Source: Sphingomonadales bacterium (GTDB lineage Bacteria > Pseudomonadota > Alphaproteobacteria > Sphingomonadales > Sphingomonadaceae). Taken from it: a stretch of DNA of 64,000 bases. Under the pieces are notes generated by a model. The model did no database searches. It was not told the DNA's origin and saw only the letters and a list, made by a program, of their open reading frames with translations. The DNA is taken from NCBI GenBank assembly GCA_016704425.1, contig JADJAC010000011.1:124001-188000 (forward strand), in the 5' to 3' direction. A program made the position numbers and the translations under genes. Below, piece after piece: positions 14,015-20,896 of the stretch (positions are counted from its first letter, which is position 1; each line of letters starts with the position of its first letter).

Positions 14015-16230
14015 GATCCGGTCGTCCCTTCATAGATGCGGCATAGACTGGTCAGCTCGCAATATTGGCACGGAGCCTCTCCTGGCGCATGCCCTAAAGG
14101 GTCGGGGCGATGGTCCTCATTTGTGGCAATGCCTGTCGCGACCATCCTGCCTCCGAGCGCAAGATCGCGCCAGGACGCCCAGGTCCTGATCAGCTTGGCC
14201 CAGGTCTCGGCGAGCGACTGGCCTTCCACATCGTCGTCTGCCAGCAACGAACCGTTCAAACCGACGAGCTGGCGCTGGTTGAGCAGATAATAGGCCCCGT
14301 CGGCGGCTACCCCCGTTTCGGGGTCGGCAATGGCGCTGTACGTTGCAAGCTGGAACGCCCTTCCTTCGGTGAGTTCTGCCACCCGGCGCCTGGCACTTCG
14401 CGTCCATTTGATATCGATCACGCCCAAACGTTGTTGTGCATCTCGCACAAGCAGGTCTAGCCGCCCCTGGACCTCTAGCCCGTCCGGAAAAGTTGCAGCG
14501 CGATCGAGTTCGGTTCCCACGACATCGAGCCCTTTGTCGCGCAATAGCTCGGCGAGTCGCACCAGCGAGTGCGGAATTCTGATGCGCGCCGCGGCCAGCT
14601 CGCCCGCGAGCTCGGGCTGTTGAAGCGGTGAGGCTATGGCGCCCAGCAATTCGTCGAAAACGGCGTTAACTTTGCTTGCGATGATCGCCGCATCGTCCAC
14701 CGGACCTGGCTGGAGGACCTGGTTGGCGATCTCGTGGGCGAGATTTCCCAAAAGCTGGCTGGCGTCCGGAATTTCTGCAAACCGCCCGCGCGACAGCCGC
14801 AACACATCGAGAAGGATCCAGCGCATCTGGCAGTCGATCAGGTGCTCGAAGCTCGTGGCGCTTTCAGAGCGCCCGGCAATTCTCTCCGAGGCCGCCGGGG
14901 GCAGGGCCCAGACCGGCTGCGCCACCGGCCGTTTGGTCAGCGAGATTTCGGCGCGCGGCAAGACTCGTCCCGCCAGTTCGTGATGAGTTCCGCTCAGTAA
15001 TTGCTCGGCGCGCCAACGCGCCGCGCCATTCGGACCCGACAGCGGCGCGAGTTGGTGCGAGAGTGGATGGCTGGTGGTCTCCTCACCGCCCGCAAGCGAG
15101 GGCCTCACGAGAATGAGCCGCTCGTGCGTTTGCCTGACCGCATTTACATAGCCCCACCCGATCCGTTTGGCAGCGACATCGGGGGGATCCAGCACGCATC
15201 CGACCGTTTCCAGTGCCTCTCGTTCGGCGCGGCTCCAGGGCATGACCGGGACGCGCTCGCCGGGACCCTTGAACTCCCACCAGACGAGGCGCGGAACGGA
15301 TTTCCAAAGGGCGGCCGGATGGGCGATACTTCTCAGTCCGCCAGCCGTGGCGATGTGCTGAGGATTTTTCGCGCCATCGGCCAAGACCTGTTCGATCATC
15401 CGTTCGATGAGCAGCGCAGGCAGCAGATCTTCCCCCAGCGCCTCGATCGCTTGCGCCAGGGCCAGGCCCGCGGCGCTGACCGACATCAGGAGCGGGTCGC
15501 CGGTGCCCGCGTCGGTGTCCGCGGCCCAGCCCGATACCCGCGCAGCGATCCGCCGCGCATCGGCCGCCGGGATTCCCGTTGTGCGGTCATGAAGCCCGCT
15601 TGTGGTCCATTCCTTCCACTGCACGAGCTTCGCGGCGACATCGTCGGCTGCGGTTGGGCTATCGGCAAAGCGCTGAACGAGATCGGCCTCGATATCGGTC
15701 CAGGCCTGGGCCCATGCCACCCGGCCGCTCCCCGGCTCGCGCGCAAGTGCGCGCGCCAATTTGCGGGCCGCTCCCCGCCCGATGGGCGGGCGTGGCAGCA
15801 TCAGGAGATCGAGAAGGACCTTTGCATTGAAGGGCGCCCAGTTTGCAGCAATCGCCAGCGGCAGGACCTGGAGCGCGCCACGCCACGGCGAGTCTGCGGA
15901 CTGTCCGAGCGCCGGTAGACCACGCGCTTCGAGAGCCGCGTCGAGCAGCGCGGTATCGCAATCGGGATTGAGAATGACAGTACCGGCGAGATCGGCATCT
16001 GGCGATGCTGCAAGCCACTCGGCAACCGCTTCTGCAGCCATAAGCGCGGTGTCGGCTTCGATTGTCACGAGCGTTCCGTCTCCCGCAAACGGGTCAACCG
16101 CTCCATGGCCGAGAAAGGTTTGGGCCCGCTGCAGATCGCCGGCAGCGGCACCCTCAGGCGGGGGCACGGCGCCAATGGTCACGCCGCAACTGGCAAGGGC
16201 GTCGATCAGTCGGCGTACGGGGGCGGACAA
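14011..16230 (-). CDS. AddB-like Fe-S PD-(D/E)XK nuclease, 5'-truncated by IS fragment
   Basis: 739 residues from a TTG, with an in-frame stop only two codons upstream. The C-terminal nuclease has D592 (GRLDLLV), DIK at 606-608 and Q627/Y631 (FQLATYS). Cys467 together with C721-x2-C724-x5-C730 reproduces the four-Cys Fe-S staple of AddB. No Walker A is present. AddB proteins are usually over 1000 residues; here the N-terminal helicase-like segment begins abruptly where an IS3-family fragment ends (about 16230). The first 150-300 residues and the original promoter therefore seem lost. Residual expression could come from the IS. It overlaps the AddA-like gene by 4 bases. Confidence 0.82.
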   Translation of the reverse strand: MSAPVRRLIDALASCGVTIGAVPPPEGAAAGDLQRAQTFLGHGAVDPFAGDGTLVTIEADTALMAAEAVAEWLAASPDADLAGTVILNPDCDTALLDAALEARGLPALGQSADSPWRGALQVLPLAIAANWAPFNAKVLLDLLMLPRPPIGRGAARKLARALAREPGSGRVAWAQAWTDIEADLVQRFADSPTAADDVAAKLVQWKEWTTSGLHDRTTGIPAADARRIAARVSGWAADTDAGTGDPLLMSVSAAGLALAQAIEALGEDLLPALLIERMIEQVLADGAKNPQHIATAGGLRSIAHPAALWKSVPRLVWWEFKGPGERVPVMPWSRAEREALETVGCVLDPPDVAAKRIGWGYVNAVRQTHERLILVRPSLAGGEETTSHPLSHQLAPLSGPNGAARWRAEQLLSGTHHELAGRVLPRAEISLTKRPVAQPVWALPPAASERIAGRSESATSFEHLIDCQMRWILLDVLRLSRGRFAEIPDASQLLGNLAHEIANQVLQPGPVDDAAIIASKVNAVFDELLGAIASPLQQPELAGELAAARIRIPHSLVRLAELLRDKGLDVVGTELDRAATFPDGLEVQGRLDLLVRDAQQRLGVIDIKWTRSARRRVAELTEGRAFQLATYSAIADPETGVAADGAYYLLNQRQLVGLNGSLLADDDVEGQSLAETWAKLIRTWASWRDLALGGRMVATGIATNEDHRPDPLGHAPGEAPCQYCELTSLCRIYEGTTGS

Positions 16231-16530
16231 CCTTCATCCAGTTGCGATTAGAGTCTCGGCGTTGTTGACGGTCCCCCGTTTTCGCATCCGGGGTCAATGT
16301 TAGCCTCCGGCCTTCATCTGCCGGGGTCATCCAGTCGAGCGCGGTGTGAGGACGGCACTCGTTATAGTCCCGTCGCCACGCTTCGACTTTGCCTCTGGCG
16401 TCGGCCAAAGACAAGAACCAATGTGTGTTGAGGCATTCGTCGCGCAGGCGGCCGTTGAAGCTTTCCACGAAGGCATTATCCGTCGGCTTACCCGGGCGCG
16501 AGAAGTCTAGCGTCACTCCGTTTTCATATT
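16229..16530 (-). mobile_element. IS3-family insertion sequence remnant (transposase OrfB 3' end)
   Basis: The minus-strand frame gives VTLDFSRPGKPTDNAFVESF and, further on, RRDYNECRPHTALDWMTPA: the end of the IS3-family DDE transposase, including the last part of the catalytic core. About the first 200 residues of OrfB and all of OrfA are missing. The left part (16229-16260), reading TCTAATCGCAACTGGATGAA on the minus strand, resembles the non-coding right end of such ISs. The fragment is fused to the integrase gene on one side and to the AddB-like gene on the other, so an IS-linked deletion has removed both flanks. Exact ends are uncertain. Confidence 0.82.
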
Positions 16531-16979
16531 GGTGTCAGCACGGTGATGATATCGGCGGCGGTGACGCTCCCGGTCGGCATATCGCCCAGTTTAGGGAAGG
16601 CATAGTTTTCCAGACTGGCGAGCCACTGGCGGGCATAGACCGCGCTTTTCCAGCCTGATTCGTTCTCGGTGTGATACTGGCGCGCCGCCGCCCTAAACGT
16701 CACCTTTGCGGCGGCTTCATCCTTGCGCTCTGCCAATACGTCGCGCTTTTCCACCTTGATGGCTTTGCGCAACAAACCCGCCTTCTCACGCGCTTCCGCT
16801 AGTGTCAGCAGCTTTGCGCTGCCCAGCCCAATGTCGCGCCGCTTGCCGTCTTGTTGGAGCCGCACTAGCCAGGAAGCCGCGCCACTTATGCCGACCTTCA
16901 AGAACAGACCATCGCCATCCTGATAGGTGCCCGGATTCGCCAAAGCTGCCTTTACAGCGACCGCCGATAGTTTGCCCAT
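16524..16979 (-). pseudogene. P4-type tyrosine integrase, truncated after the N-terminal domains
   Basis: 151 residues from the ATG at 16979. MGKLSAVAVKAALANPGTYQ opens the DUF4102-type arm-binding domain, followed by GSAKLLTLAEAREKAGLLRK and the start of the SAM-like core-binding domain (AAARQYHTENESGWKSAVYA ... VTAADIITVLTPI). Full-length relatives are about 400 residues. The whole catalytic domain with R...H-x-x-R...Y is absent because the frame ends at the IS3 junction. The element can no longer excise by itself. The gene lies next to tRNA-Tyr, pointing into the island, the usual P4 arrangement. Confidence 0.85.
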
Positions 16980-16984
16980 TTCGT

Positions 16985-17061
16985 TCCCCACACTTTTGCA
17001 TGCCACTTGAGAGCGTTGAAGTGTGGGGAAGAGTGATTCCCTCCCCACACCTTCCCCACAT
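16985..17061. repeat. integrase arm-type repeats next to attR
   Basis: Four copies of a CCCCACA-type motif: TTCCCCACAC (16985-16994), its inverse GTGTGGGGAA (17021-17030), CTCCCCACAC (17041-17050) and TTCCCCACA (17053-17061). They lie between the integrase start and the att core and match the motif at the left end. They may also regulate the integrase promoter. Confidence 0.55.
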
Positions 17062-17150
17062 TCGACGCTGAATGCACGCGAACAGCAGCGAACAAGGATG
17101 GCCCTTCCGGGCATGTTACCTTAGGATTTAGTGGATTTCTAGGGACTTCG

Positions 17151-17190
17151 GCGAACGTCCCCGGATAAGGGGTGGTGGACAGGGCTGGAT
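17151..17190. repeat. attR at the tRNA-Tyr 3' end
   Basis: Counterpart of 4836-4880. It covers the encoded CCA end and acceptor stem of tRNA-Tyr plus 22 bases of downstream flank containing a CCCC-N4-CCGGGG element. The tRNA itself remains intact on this side, as in most tRNA-targeting islands. Confidence 0.68.
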
Positions 17191-17258
17191 TCGAACCAGC
17201 GTACGCTCTCGCGGGCAGATTTACAGTCTGCTGCCATTAACCACTCGGCCACCTGTCC
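17173..17258 (-). tRNA. tRNA-Tyr(GTA)
   Basis: The minus strand begins GGACAGGTGGCCGAGTGG. The 7-bp acceptor stem is GGACAGG/CCTGTCC, the anticodon loop CTGTAAA gives GTA, a long class II variable arm follows, and the T-loop is TTCGAAT. Discriminator A and CCA are encoded. It is the attachment site of the genomic island at 4836-17190. Confidence 0.96.
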
Positions 17259-17307
17259 ATGGTTGCGCTTGGGCGAGGCAGGCCCTTGGCGAAGGCGCAC
17301 GACGAAG

Positions 17308-18156
17308 TCAACCGCTCCGGACTTTTTCGACATGCCTCCGCACGGCCTCTGCAAACATCGCACCGCCATCGGCGGCATGGAGCAAGAACAGCGAAGGCTC
17401 GATGAGCTCAAGCTCCATCAATTGGAACGATCCGTCCGGAGCGCGAACCATATCGACCCGCGCATAGAGCAGTTGTTCTTTCACCGCCGCCAGCGTTGTC
17501 GCCGCCAGAATTTGAGCTGCCGAAGGAGGCGCTATCGTGATCTCCGTGCCACCGAACTGTTCCTGGACGCGGAAATCGCCTGACGCCGGACGTTTCAATA
17601 TCGCGTGGCTGAAATTCCCGCCAAAATAGAAGAGGCTGAATTCCCCTTCCTCGGCAACTGCCGGAATGAGGGGCTGGATCAGCATTTCGCGACGCATCAC
17701 ATCGACAGGCACAGGATCGCCGGGATGCATGCGATAGGTGCCTTCGGCGCCGCCTGATATGGTCGGCTTGACCACAAGCTCGACATCACCAAAAGCGTTT
17801 CGGGCCTCATCCAGGTCCTGTTGGCAGAATTCTGGCGCAAGGAACGAAGGAACAATCGGCACGCCGAGCGCTTCGAGCTCAAGGAGGTAGGCCTTGTTCG
17901 TATTCCAGCGCAATGTTGCCAGCGGGTTGGCAAATGGCAGCCCCCGCCACGCTGAAAGCAACTCTACCCATAATGCCGGGTCACGCTGATAGCCCCAGGC
18001 CAGTAGAGGCATGATCATATCGAACCCGCCGAGACTGCCCGGTTCGCGCCAGGGCCGCAATGAGAGGGCGTTGCCAAACAGGCGGCGATAGTCCGCTGCG
18101 CCTGTTCGCCAATCGACATAATAGTCGTCAGTCGGCGTCAAAATGGCAAGGCGCAT
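17308..18156 (-). CDS. ATP-grasp domain protein (RimK/DcsG-like)
   Basis: 282 residues from MRLAILTPTDDYYVDWR. The N-terminal pre-ATP-grasp part ends near PLATLRWNTNKAYLLELEAL. The ATP-binding half has VELVVKPTISGGAEGTYRM (lysine plus glycine-rich loop), REMLIQPLIPAVAEEGEFSL, and the metal-site region YARVDMVRAPDG ... LMELELIEPSLFL, with E-x-E-x2-E. Such enzymes ligate a carboxylate to an amine or amino acid through an acyl-phosphate. D-cycloserine-cluster and glutathione-synthetase-like proteins share this layout. Substrate unknown. It starts just outside the island, upstream of tRNA-Tyr on the same strand. Upstream ATG codons exist, but the chosen start fits the family N-terminus. Confidence 0.82.
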   Translation of the reverse strand: MRLAILTPTDDYYVDWRTGAADYRRLFGNALSLRPWREPGSLGGFDMIMPLLAWGYQRDPALWVELLSAWRGLPFANPLATLRWNTNKAYLLELEALGVPIVPSFLAPEFCQQDLDEARNAFGDVELVVKPTISGGAEGTYRMHPGDPVPVDVMRREMLIQPLIPAVAEEGEFSLFYFGGNFSHAILKRPASGDFRVQEQFGGTEITIAPPSAAQILAATTLAAVKEQLLYARVDMVRAPDGSFQLMELELIEPSLFLLHAADGGAMFAEAVRRHVEKVRSG

Positions 18157-18318
18157 AGCAGGGTCAGCCGTTGAGGATGGGGCCGGCCGCAAAGGGAGCC
18201 GTGCGCTGTTCGAATCTTTCTGGTCGAAACATCGCGTCGGGATAAGCCTCTTTCCTTCAGCGATGCAACACTTTCGCTCACGTTCATTCTCGCTTGCAAG
18301 TCAGGGCAGTTGGATTTA

Positions 18319-18335
18319 AGTTTCATATTGAAACT
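18319..18335. promoter_or_regulatory. palindrome upstream of the GST gene
   Basis: AGTTTCA-TAT-TGAAACT, a perfect 7-base dyad, ends 25 bases before the GST start codon. It is a plausible operator for an unlinked MarR/HxlR-type repressor. No regulator gene is adjacent. Confidence 0.4.
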
Positions 18336-18360
18336 AGTTATATCCGAAAGGCTATCGACC

Positions 18361-19002
18361 ATGATTGTGTATGGAAATTCGCTGTCTCCCTTTGTCCGCA
18401 AGGTCCTGGTTTTTGCGGCGGAAAAGGGAGTGTCGATTGAGCCAAGGCCGGCCGTCCCCGGCGCGGATGATCCGAAATTTCGCGCCATCAGCCCGTTCGG
18501 AAAAATTCCCGCCTTCAGCGACGGTGATTATTCGCTGAGCGATTCCTCTGCAATTGTCCACTATCTCGAGGCCAAGCACCCGACGCCCGCGCTCATCCCC
18601 GCTGATGCAGAGATTCGCGGTCGGGTGGTGTGGTTTGACGAATTTGCAGACACGATCCTCGTCCAGCCGGTTGGCAAGATCTTCTTCAACAGGATTGTTG
18701 CAAAGCTGCTCGGCAGACGCGCAGATCCGGCTGTGGCCGATGAAGCACAGGCCAATGAATTGCCACCCGTGCTGGCGTGGCTCGAGACACAAATTCCTGC
18801 GTCCAACTTTCTGGTGGGCAATATGCTCACTCTGGCTGACATTTCTGTCGGAACGATGCTGGTCAATCTCGGCCACACCGGCACTGCACCGAAAGCCAGC
18901 GAATATCCGAAGTTGGCAGCCTATTCCGAATCGGTTCTTTCACGGCCGAGCTTTGCGAAATTGATCGCGGGAGAACAGCGCGCGCTGGGCCTTTCGAATT
19001 AA
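18361..19002 (+). CDS. glutathione S-transferase family protein
   Basis: 213 residues. The thioredoxin-like N-terminal domain MIVYGNSLSPFVRKVLVFAA has Ser in the active-site turn (SPFVRK), and SDGDYSLSDSSAIVHYLEAK carries the glutathione-binding S-A/S-x-I motif. The C-terminal helical domain follows (LADISVGTMLVNLGH). GSTs conjugate or isomerise electrophiles with glutathione in the cytoplasm. The start 17 codons downstream of the longest frame is chosen because it matches the domain start. It is divergent from the ATP-grasp gene, with a palindrome in the shared promoter region. Confidence 0.92.
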   Translation: MIVYGNSLSPFVRKVLVFAAEKGVSIEPRPAVPGADDPKFRAISPFGKIPAFSDGDYSLSDSSAIVHYLEAKHPTPALIPADAEIRGRVVWFDEFADTILVQPVGKIFFNRIVAKLLGRRADPAVADEAQANELPPVLAWLETQIPASNFLVGNMLTLADISVGTMLVNLGHTGTAPKASEYPKLAAYSESVLSRPSFAKLIAGEQRALGLSN

Positions 19003-19086
19003 CCATCACAAGCCCCAGCGATGCCCCGTCCGTATCCGGATGCCTTGAATTTGGCGGCAGCTTCCTGCTGGATTCGATGGTTAATT
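18997..19086. repeat. 11-base inverted repeat pair downstream of GST
   Basis: AATTAACCATC (18997-19007, overlapping the GST stop) is the exact reverse complement of GATGGTTAATT (19076-19086). The 68-base interior shows no gene. It could be a long-loop terminator structure or the remnant of a small non-autonomous element. The 222-base gap to the next gene otherwise holds nothing recognised. Confidence 0.35.
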
Positions 19087-19224
19087 GCGCATCATTCCTG
19101 AACTTTTCTGGCTTGGTCTGGCGTCTCAAAACAAGACATGAATCCCGGAATTTAGCCATTTTTCCAGTAGACTGGCTTGCGCCGTTGCGGCATTTTAGAG
19201 GCTGATAGTTACGAGGTAGATGCA

Positions 19225-20010
19225 ATGAATTTGGTATCACGTGTTACGACAGCGGCTTGTGCAGTGGCACTTTCGGCGGGCACTGCAATGCCTTCTGCTT
19301 ACGCGGCAACTTATGTGTTTGGTTTGACCGGCGGTTCGTCGAGCACCAGCGGCGCGGACGCCAACGCACGGACCTTCTCGGCAACGAGCGGCGGCACGAC
19401 GCTGAACATGCGCGTGACGGGCTGGAGCCTTTCGTCGACATCGCAATCTGGCGTTGTGCGGGATTCCTATCTTGGCTTCTACGGAGCCGGCCTGGGCGTC
19501 ACCTCGGGCGATGAAAATGGATCCGGCAACACCCACACCGCTGACAATCAGAACCGGTACGATTTCTTCATCCTCCAGTTCGACCAGGCCGTGAGCCTTG
19601 TTTCGGGGAAGTTTACGCCATACTCGTTGGGGAATTCCCTCGACACTGATGCGACAATTGGCTTCGGCACGACGAATACACCGTGGAACAGTCAGCCAGC
19701 GCTCAACGATCAGAACTTTGCTACACTTTCAGGTGTTTTCAATGGCGGCTTTTCAACCCTCACGGGCGGCGGGACGACCACTACACGTTTGCTCAATCCG
19801 GCGGCGAACGTCGGAAACATTTGGCTTGTCGGTGCAGCTTTCAACAATGCCGACCGCAAGATCGACTCGTTCAAATTCTCGACTCTGACTGTCTCGGGCA
19901 GTTCCGCCGTCCCGGAGCCGGCAACCTGGGCCATGATGATCCTTGGCTTTGGATTGGTTGGTGCCGCGATGCGCCGACGGAATGTGCAGACCAGCGTAAG
20001 CTTCGGCTGA
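19225..20010 (+). CDS. PEPxxWA-CTERM exported protein
   Basis: 261 residues from an ATG preceded by GAGGTAG. The signal peptide MNLVSRVTTAACAVALSAGTAMPSAYA is followed by a Ser/Thr/Gly/Asn-rich beta domain. The C-terminus is the sorting signal AVPEPATWAMMILGFGLVGA plus a basic tail (MRRRN), i.e. PEPxxWA, a hydrophobic helix, then arginines. Such proteins are processed by an exosortase and placed at the cell surface or in exopolysaccharide. The exosortase itself is not in this window. A strong terminator follows directly. Confidence 0.9.
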   Translation: MNLVSRVTTAACAVALSAGTAMPSAYAATYVFGLTGGSSSTSGADANARTFSATSGGTTLNMRVTGWSLSSTSQSGVVRDSYLGFYGAGLGVTSGDENGSGNTHTADNQNRYDFFILQFDQAVSLVSGKFTPYSLGNSLDTDATIGFGTTNTPWNSQPALNDQNFATLSGVFNGGFSTLTGGGTTTTRLLNPAANVGNIWLVGAAFNNADRKIDSFKFSTLTVSGSSAVPEPATWAMMILGFGLVGAAMRRRNVQTSVSFG

Positions 20011-20034
20011 AAGCGATTCTCAGGCGGAATTGAA

Positions 20035-20070
20035 AGCCGCGCGACCGACAGGCCGCGCGGCTCTTCTTTT
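20035..20070 (+). terminator. rho-independent terminator
   Basis: Perfect 9-bp stem AGCCGCGCG (20035-20043) / CGCGCGGCT (20054-20062) with a 10-base loop and a T-rich tract (20063-20070). It ends the PEP-CTERM transcript and separates it from the convergent gene whose stop lies at 20070. Confidence 0.85.
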
Positions 20071-20510
20071 TACTTCAGCTTCAGTTCCTGTAGCTGTTGC
20101 TGGCCCATGCTCTTGCGCATGGTACTGCGGGCTCCATAAGCTGTGTCCAGCTTTCGGCGGTCGGACTTCATGAACTCTTCAAACTCTTTTTGCTGCCGCA
20201 CCTGTTCGGCATTGTCATAGATTTTCGAATAGACAACGACCAGGAAAAGATCCGGTTCGCCGGCACGGGCATAGGGATTCGCGAGGACCTGATAGCCTGT
20301 TATATAGCCTTTTGACTTCGCAAACTCCTGCTGCGCCTTCCATGGCCCGGCCAGATAATCCATGTAATTCTCGAACTGTCCATCGAGAACGTCAATTGCC
20401 GAAACGTCGGAATAGTTTCCGGGGGTATAGGACGATTCCTGCGCCTGCCCGGGCGCGGACAAGCCAAGAGTAAGCGCCAGAACGGCTCCCTTTAAAAGGC
20501 CATTTCTCAT
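20070..20510 (-). CDS. exported hypothetical protein
   Basis: 146 residues. The signal peptide MRNGLLKGAVLALTLGLSAPGQAQ is followed by a soluble domain (FENYMDYLAGPWKAQQEFAKSKGYITGYQVLANPYARAGEPDLFLVVVY). That pattern of a tracked working distance plus a lytic tail (KIYDNAEQVRQQKEFEEFMKSD) looks like a small stress-response-like alpha/beta fold. The pattern is seen in sphingomonad exported proteins without known role. It is a single gene, convergent with the PEP-CTERM gene. The 386-base gap upstream (20511-20896) holds no recognised gene or motif and probably carries promoters for this gene and acnA. Confidence 0.72.
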   Translation of the reverse strand: MRNGLLKGAVLALTLGLSAPGQAQESSYTPGNYSDVSAIDVLDGQFENYMDYLAGPWKAQQEFAKSKGYITGYQVLANPYARAGEPDLFLVVVYSKIYDNAEQVRQQKEFEEFMKSDRRKLDTAYGARSTMRKSMGQQQLQELKLK

Positions 20511-20896
20511 ATCAAAGCATCCTTGTTGGGGCCGCAGACCAAGTGCAGCCTGTACGGCCCGGTTTCAAAACGCACGCGCGACACGGCCATGGCAAGTGCG
20601 CTGCGACTTCCGATTCCGTTCGCCGGATCGGGACTCGTCTCCACCTTGGACAACGGTCAGGCTAGGGCAGTTGTGCGCGCATGACAAGGCTTCAGCCGGA
20701 GGCCGGAATATTGCACAACCGGCGCGAAATTCTGTCTGTTACGGGGGCTGACAGTCCGTTGTCGCCCTGCTAACAGCCTTGACGAACGTTCCGCACATGC
20801 AGCCATGCGCCGTGCCGGATTTCGGGACATTTCAGCCCCGTGCAGCGGCGATCGCCAATCGGCTCGCCCTTGTACGCGCAATCAGGGGAGACCTTC

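Larger units (their letters stand above)
4836..17190. mobile_element. tRNA-Tyr-integrated genomic island, about 12.3 kb, probably immobile
   Basis: The right end is the 3' end of tRNA-Tyr (17173-17258, minus strand). An imperfect copy of about 45 bases of tRNA 3' end plus downstream flank lies at 4836-4880 in the same orientation, sharing an exact 22-base run (4836-4857 and 17151-17172). Just inside each end are CCCCCACA-type repeats (4934-4953 and 16985-17061), as expected of integrase arm sites from a split attP. The integrase gene is adjacent to the tRNA but truncated. Cargo runs from a lipoprotein at 5101 to the AddB-like gene at 16230. The left att copy is slightly degenerate, so the event is not recent. 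Inference, but three independent signals agree. Confidence 0.72.

Noticed and set aside
10847..16230. Reading the operon simply as the housekeeping addAB genes
   Set aside because: The genes lie inside a tRNA-bounded element, are shorter than usual and are coupled to a DnaQ exonuclease; kept as AddAB-like without gene symbols.
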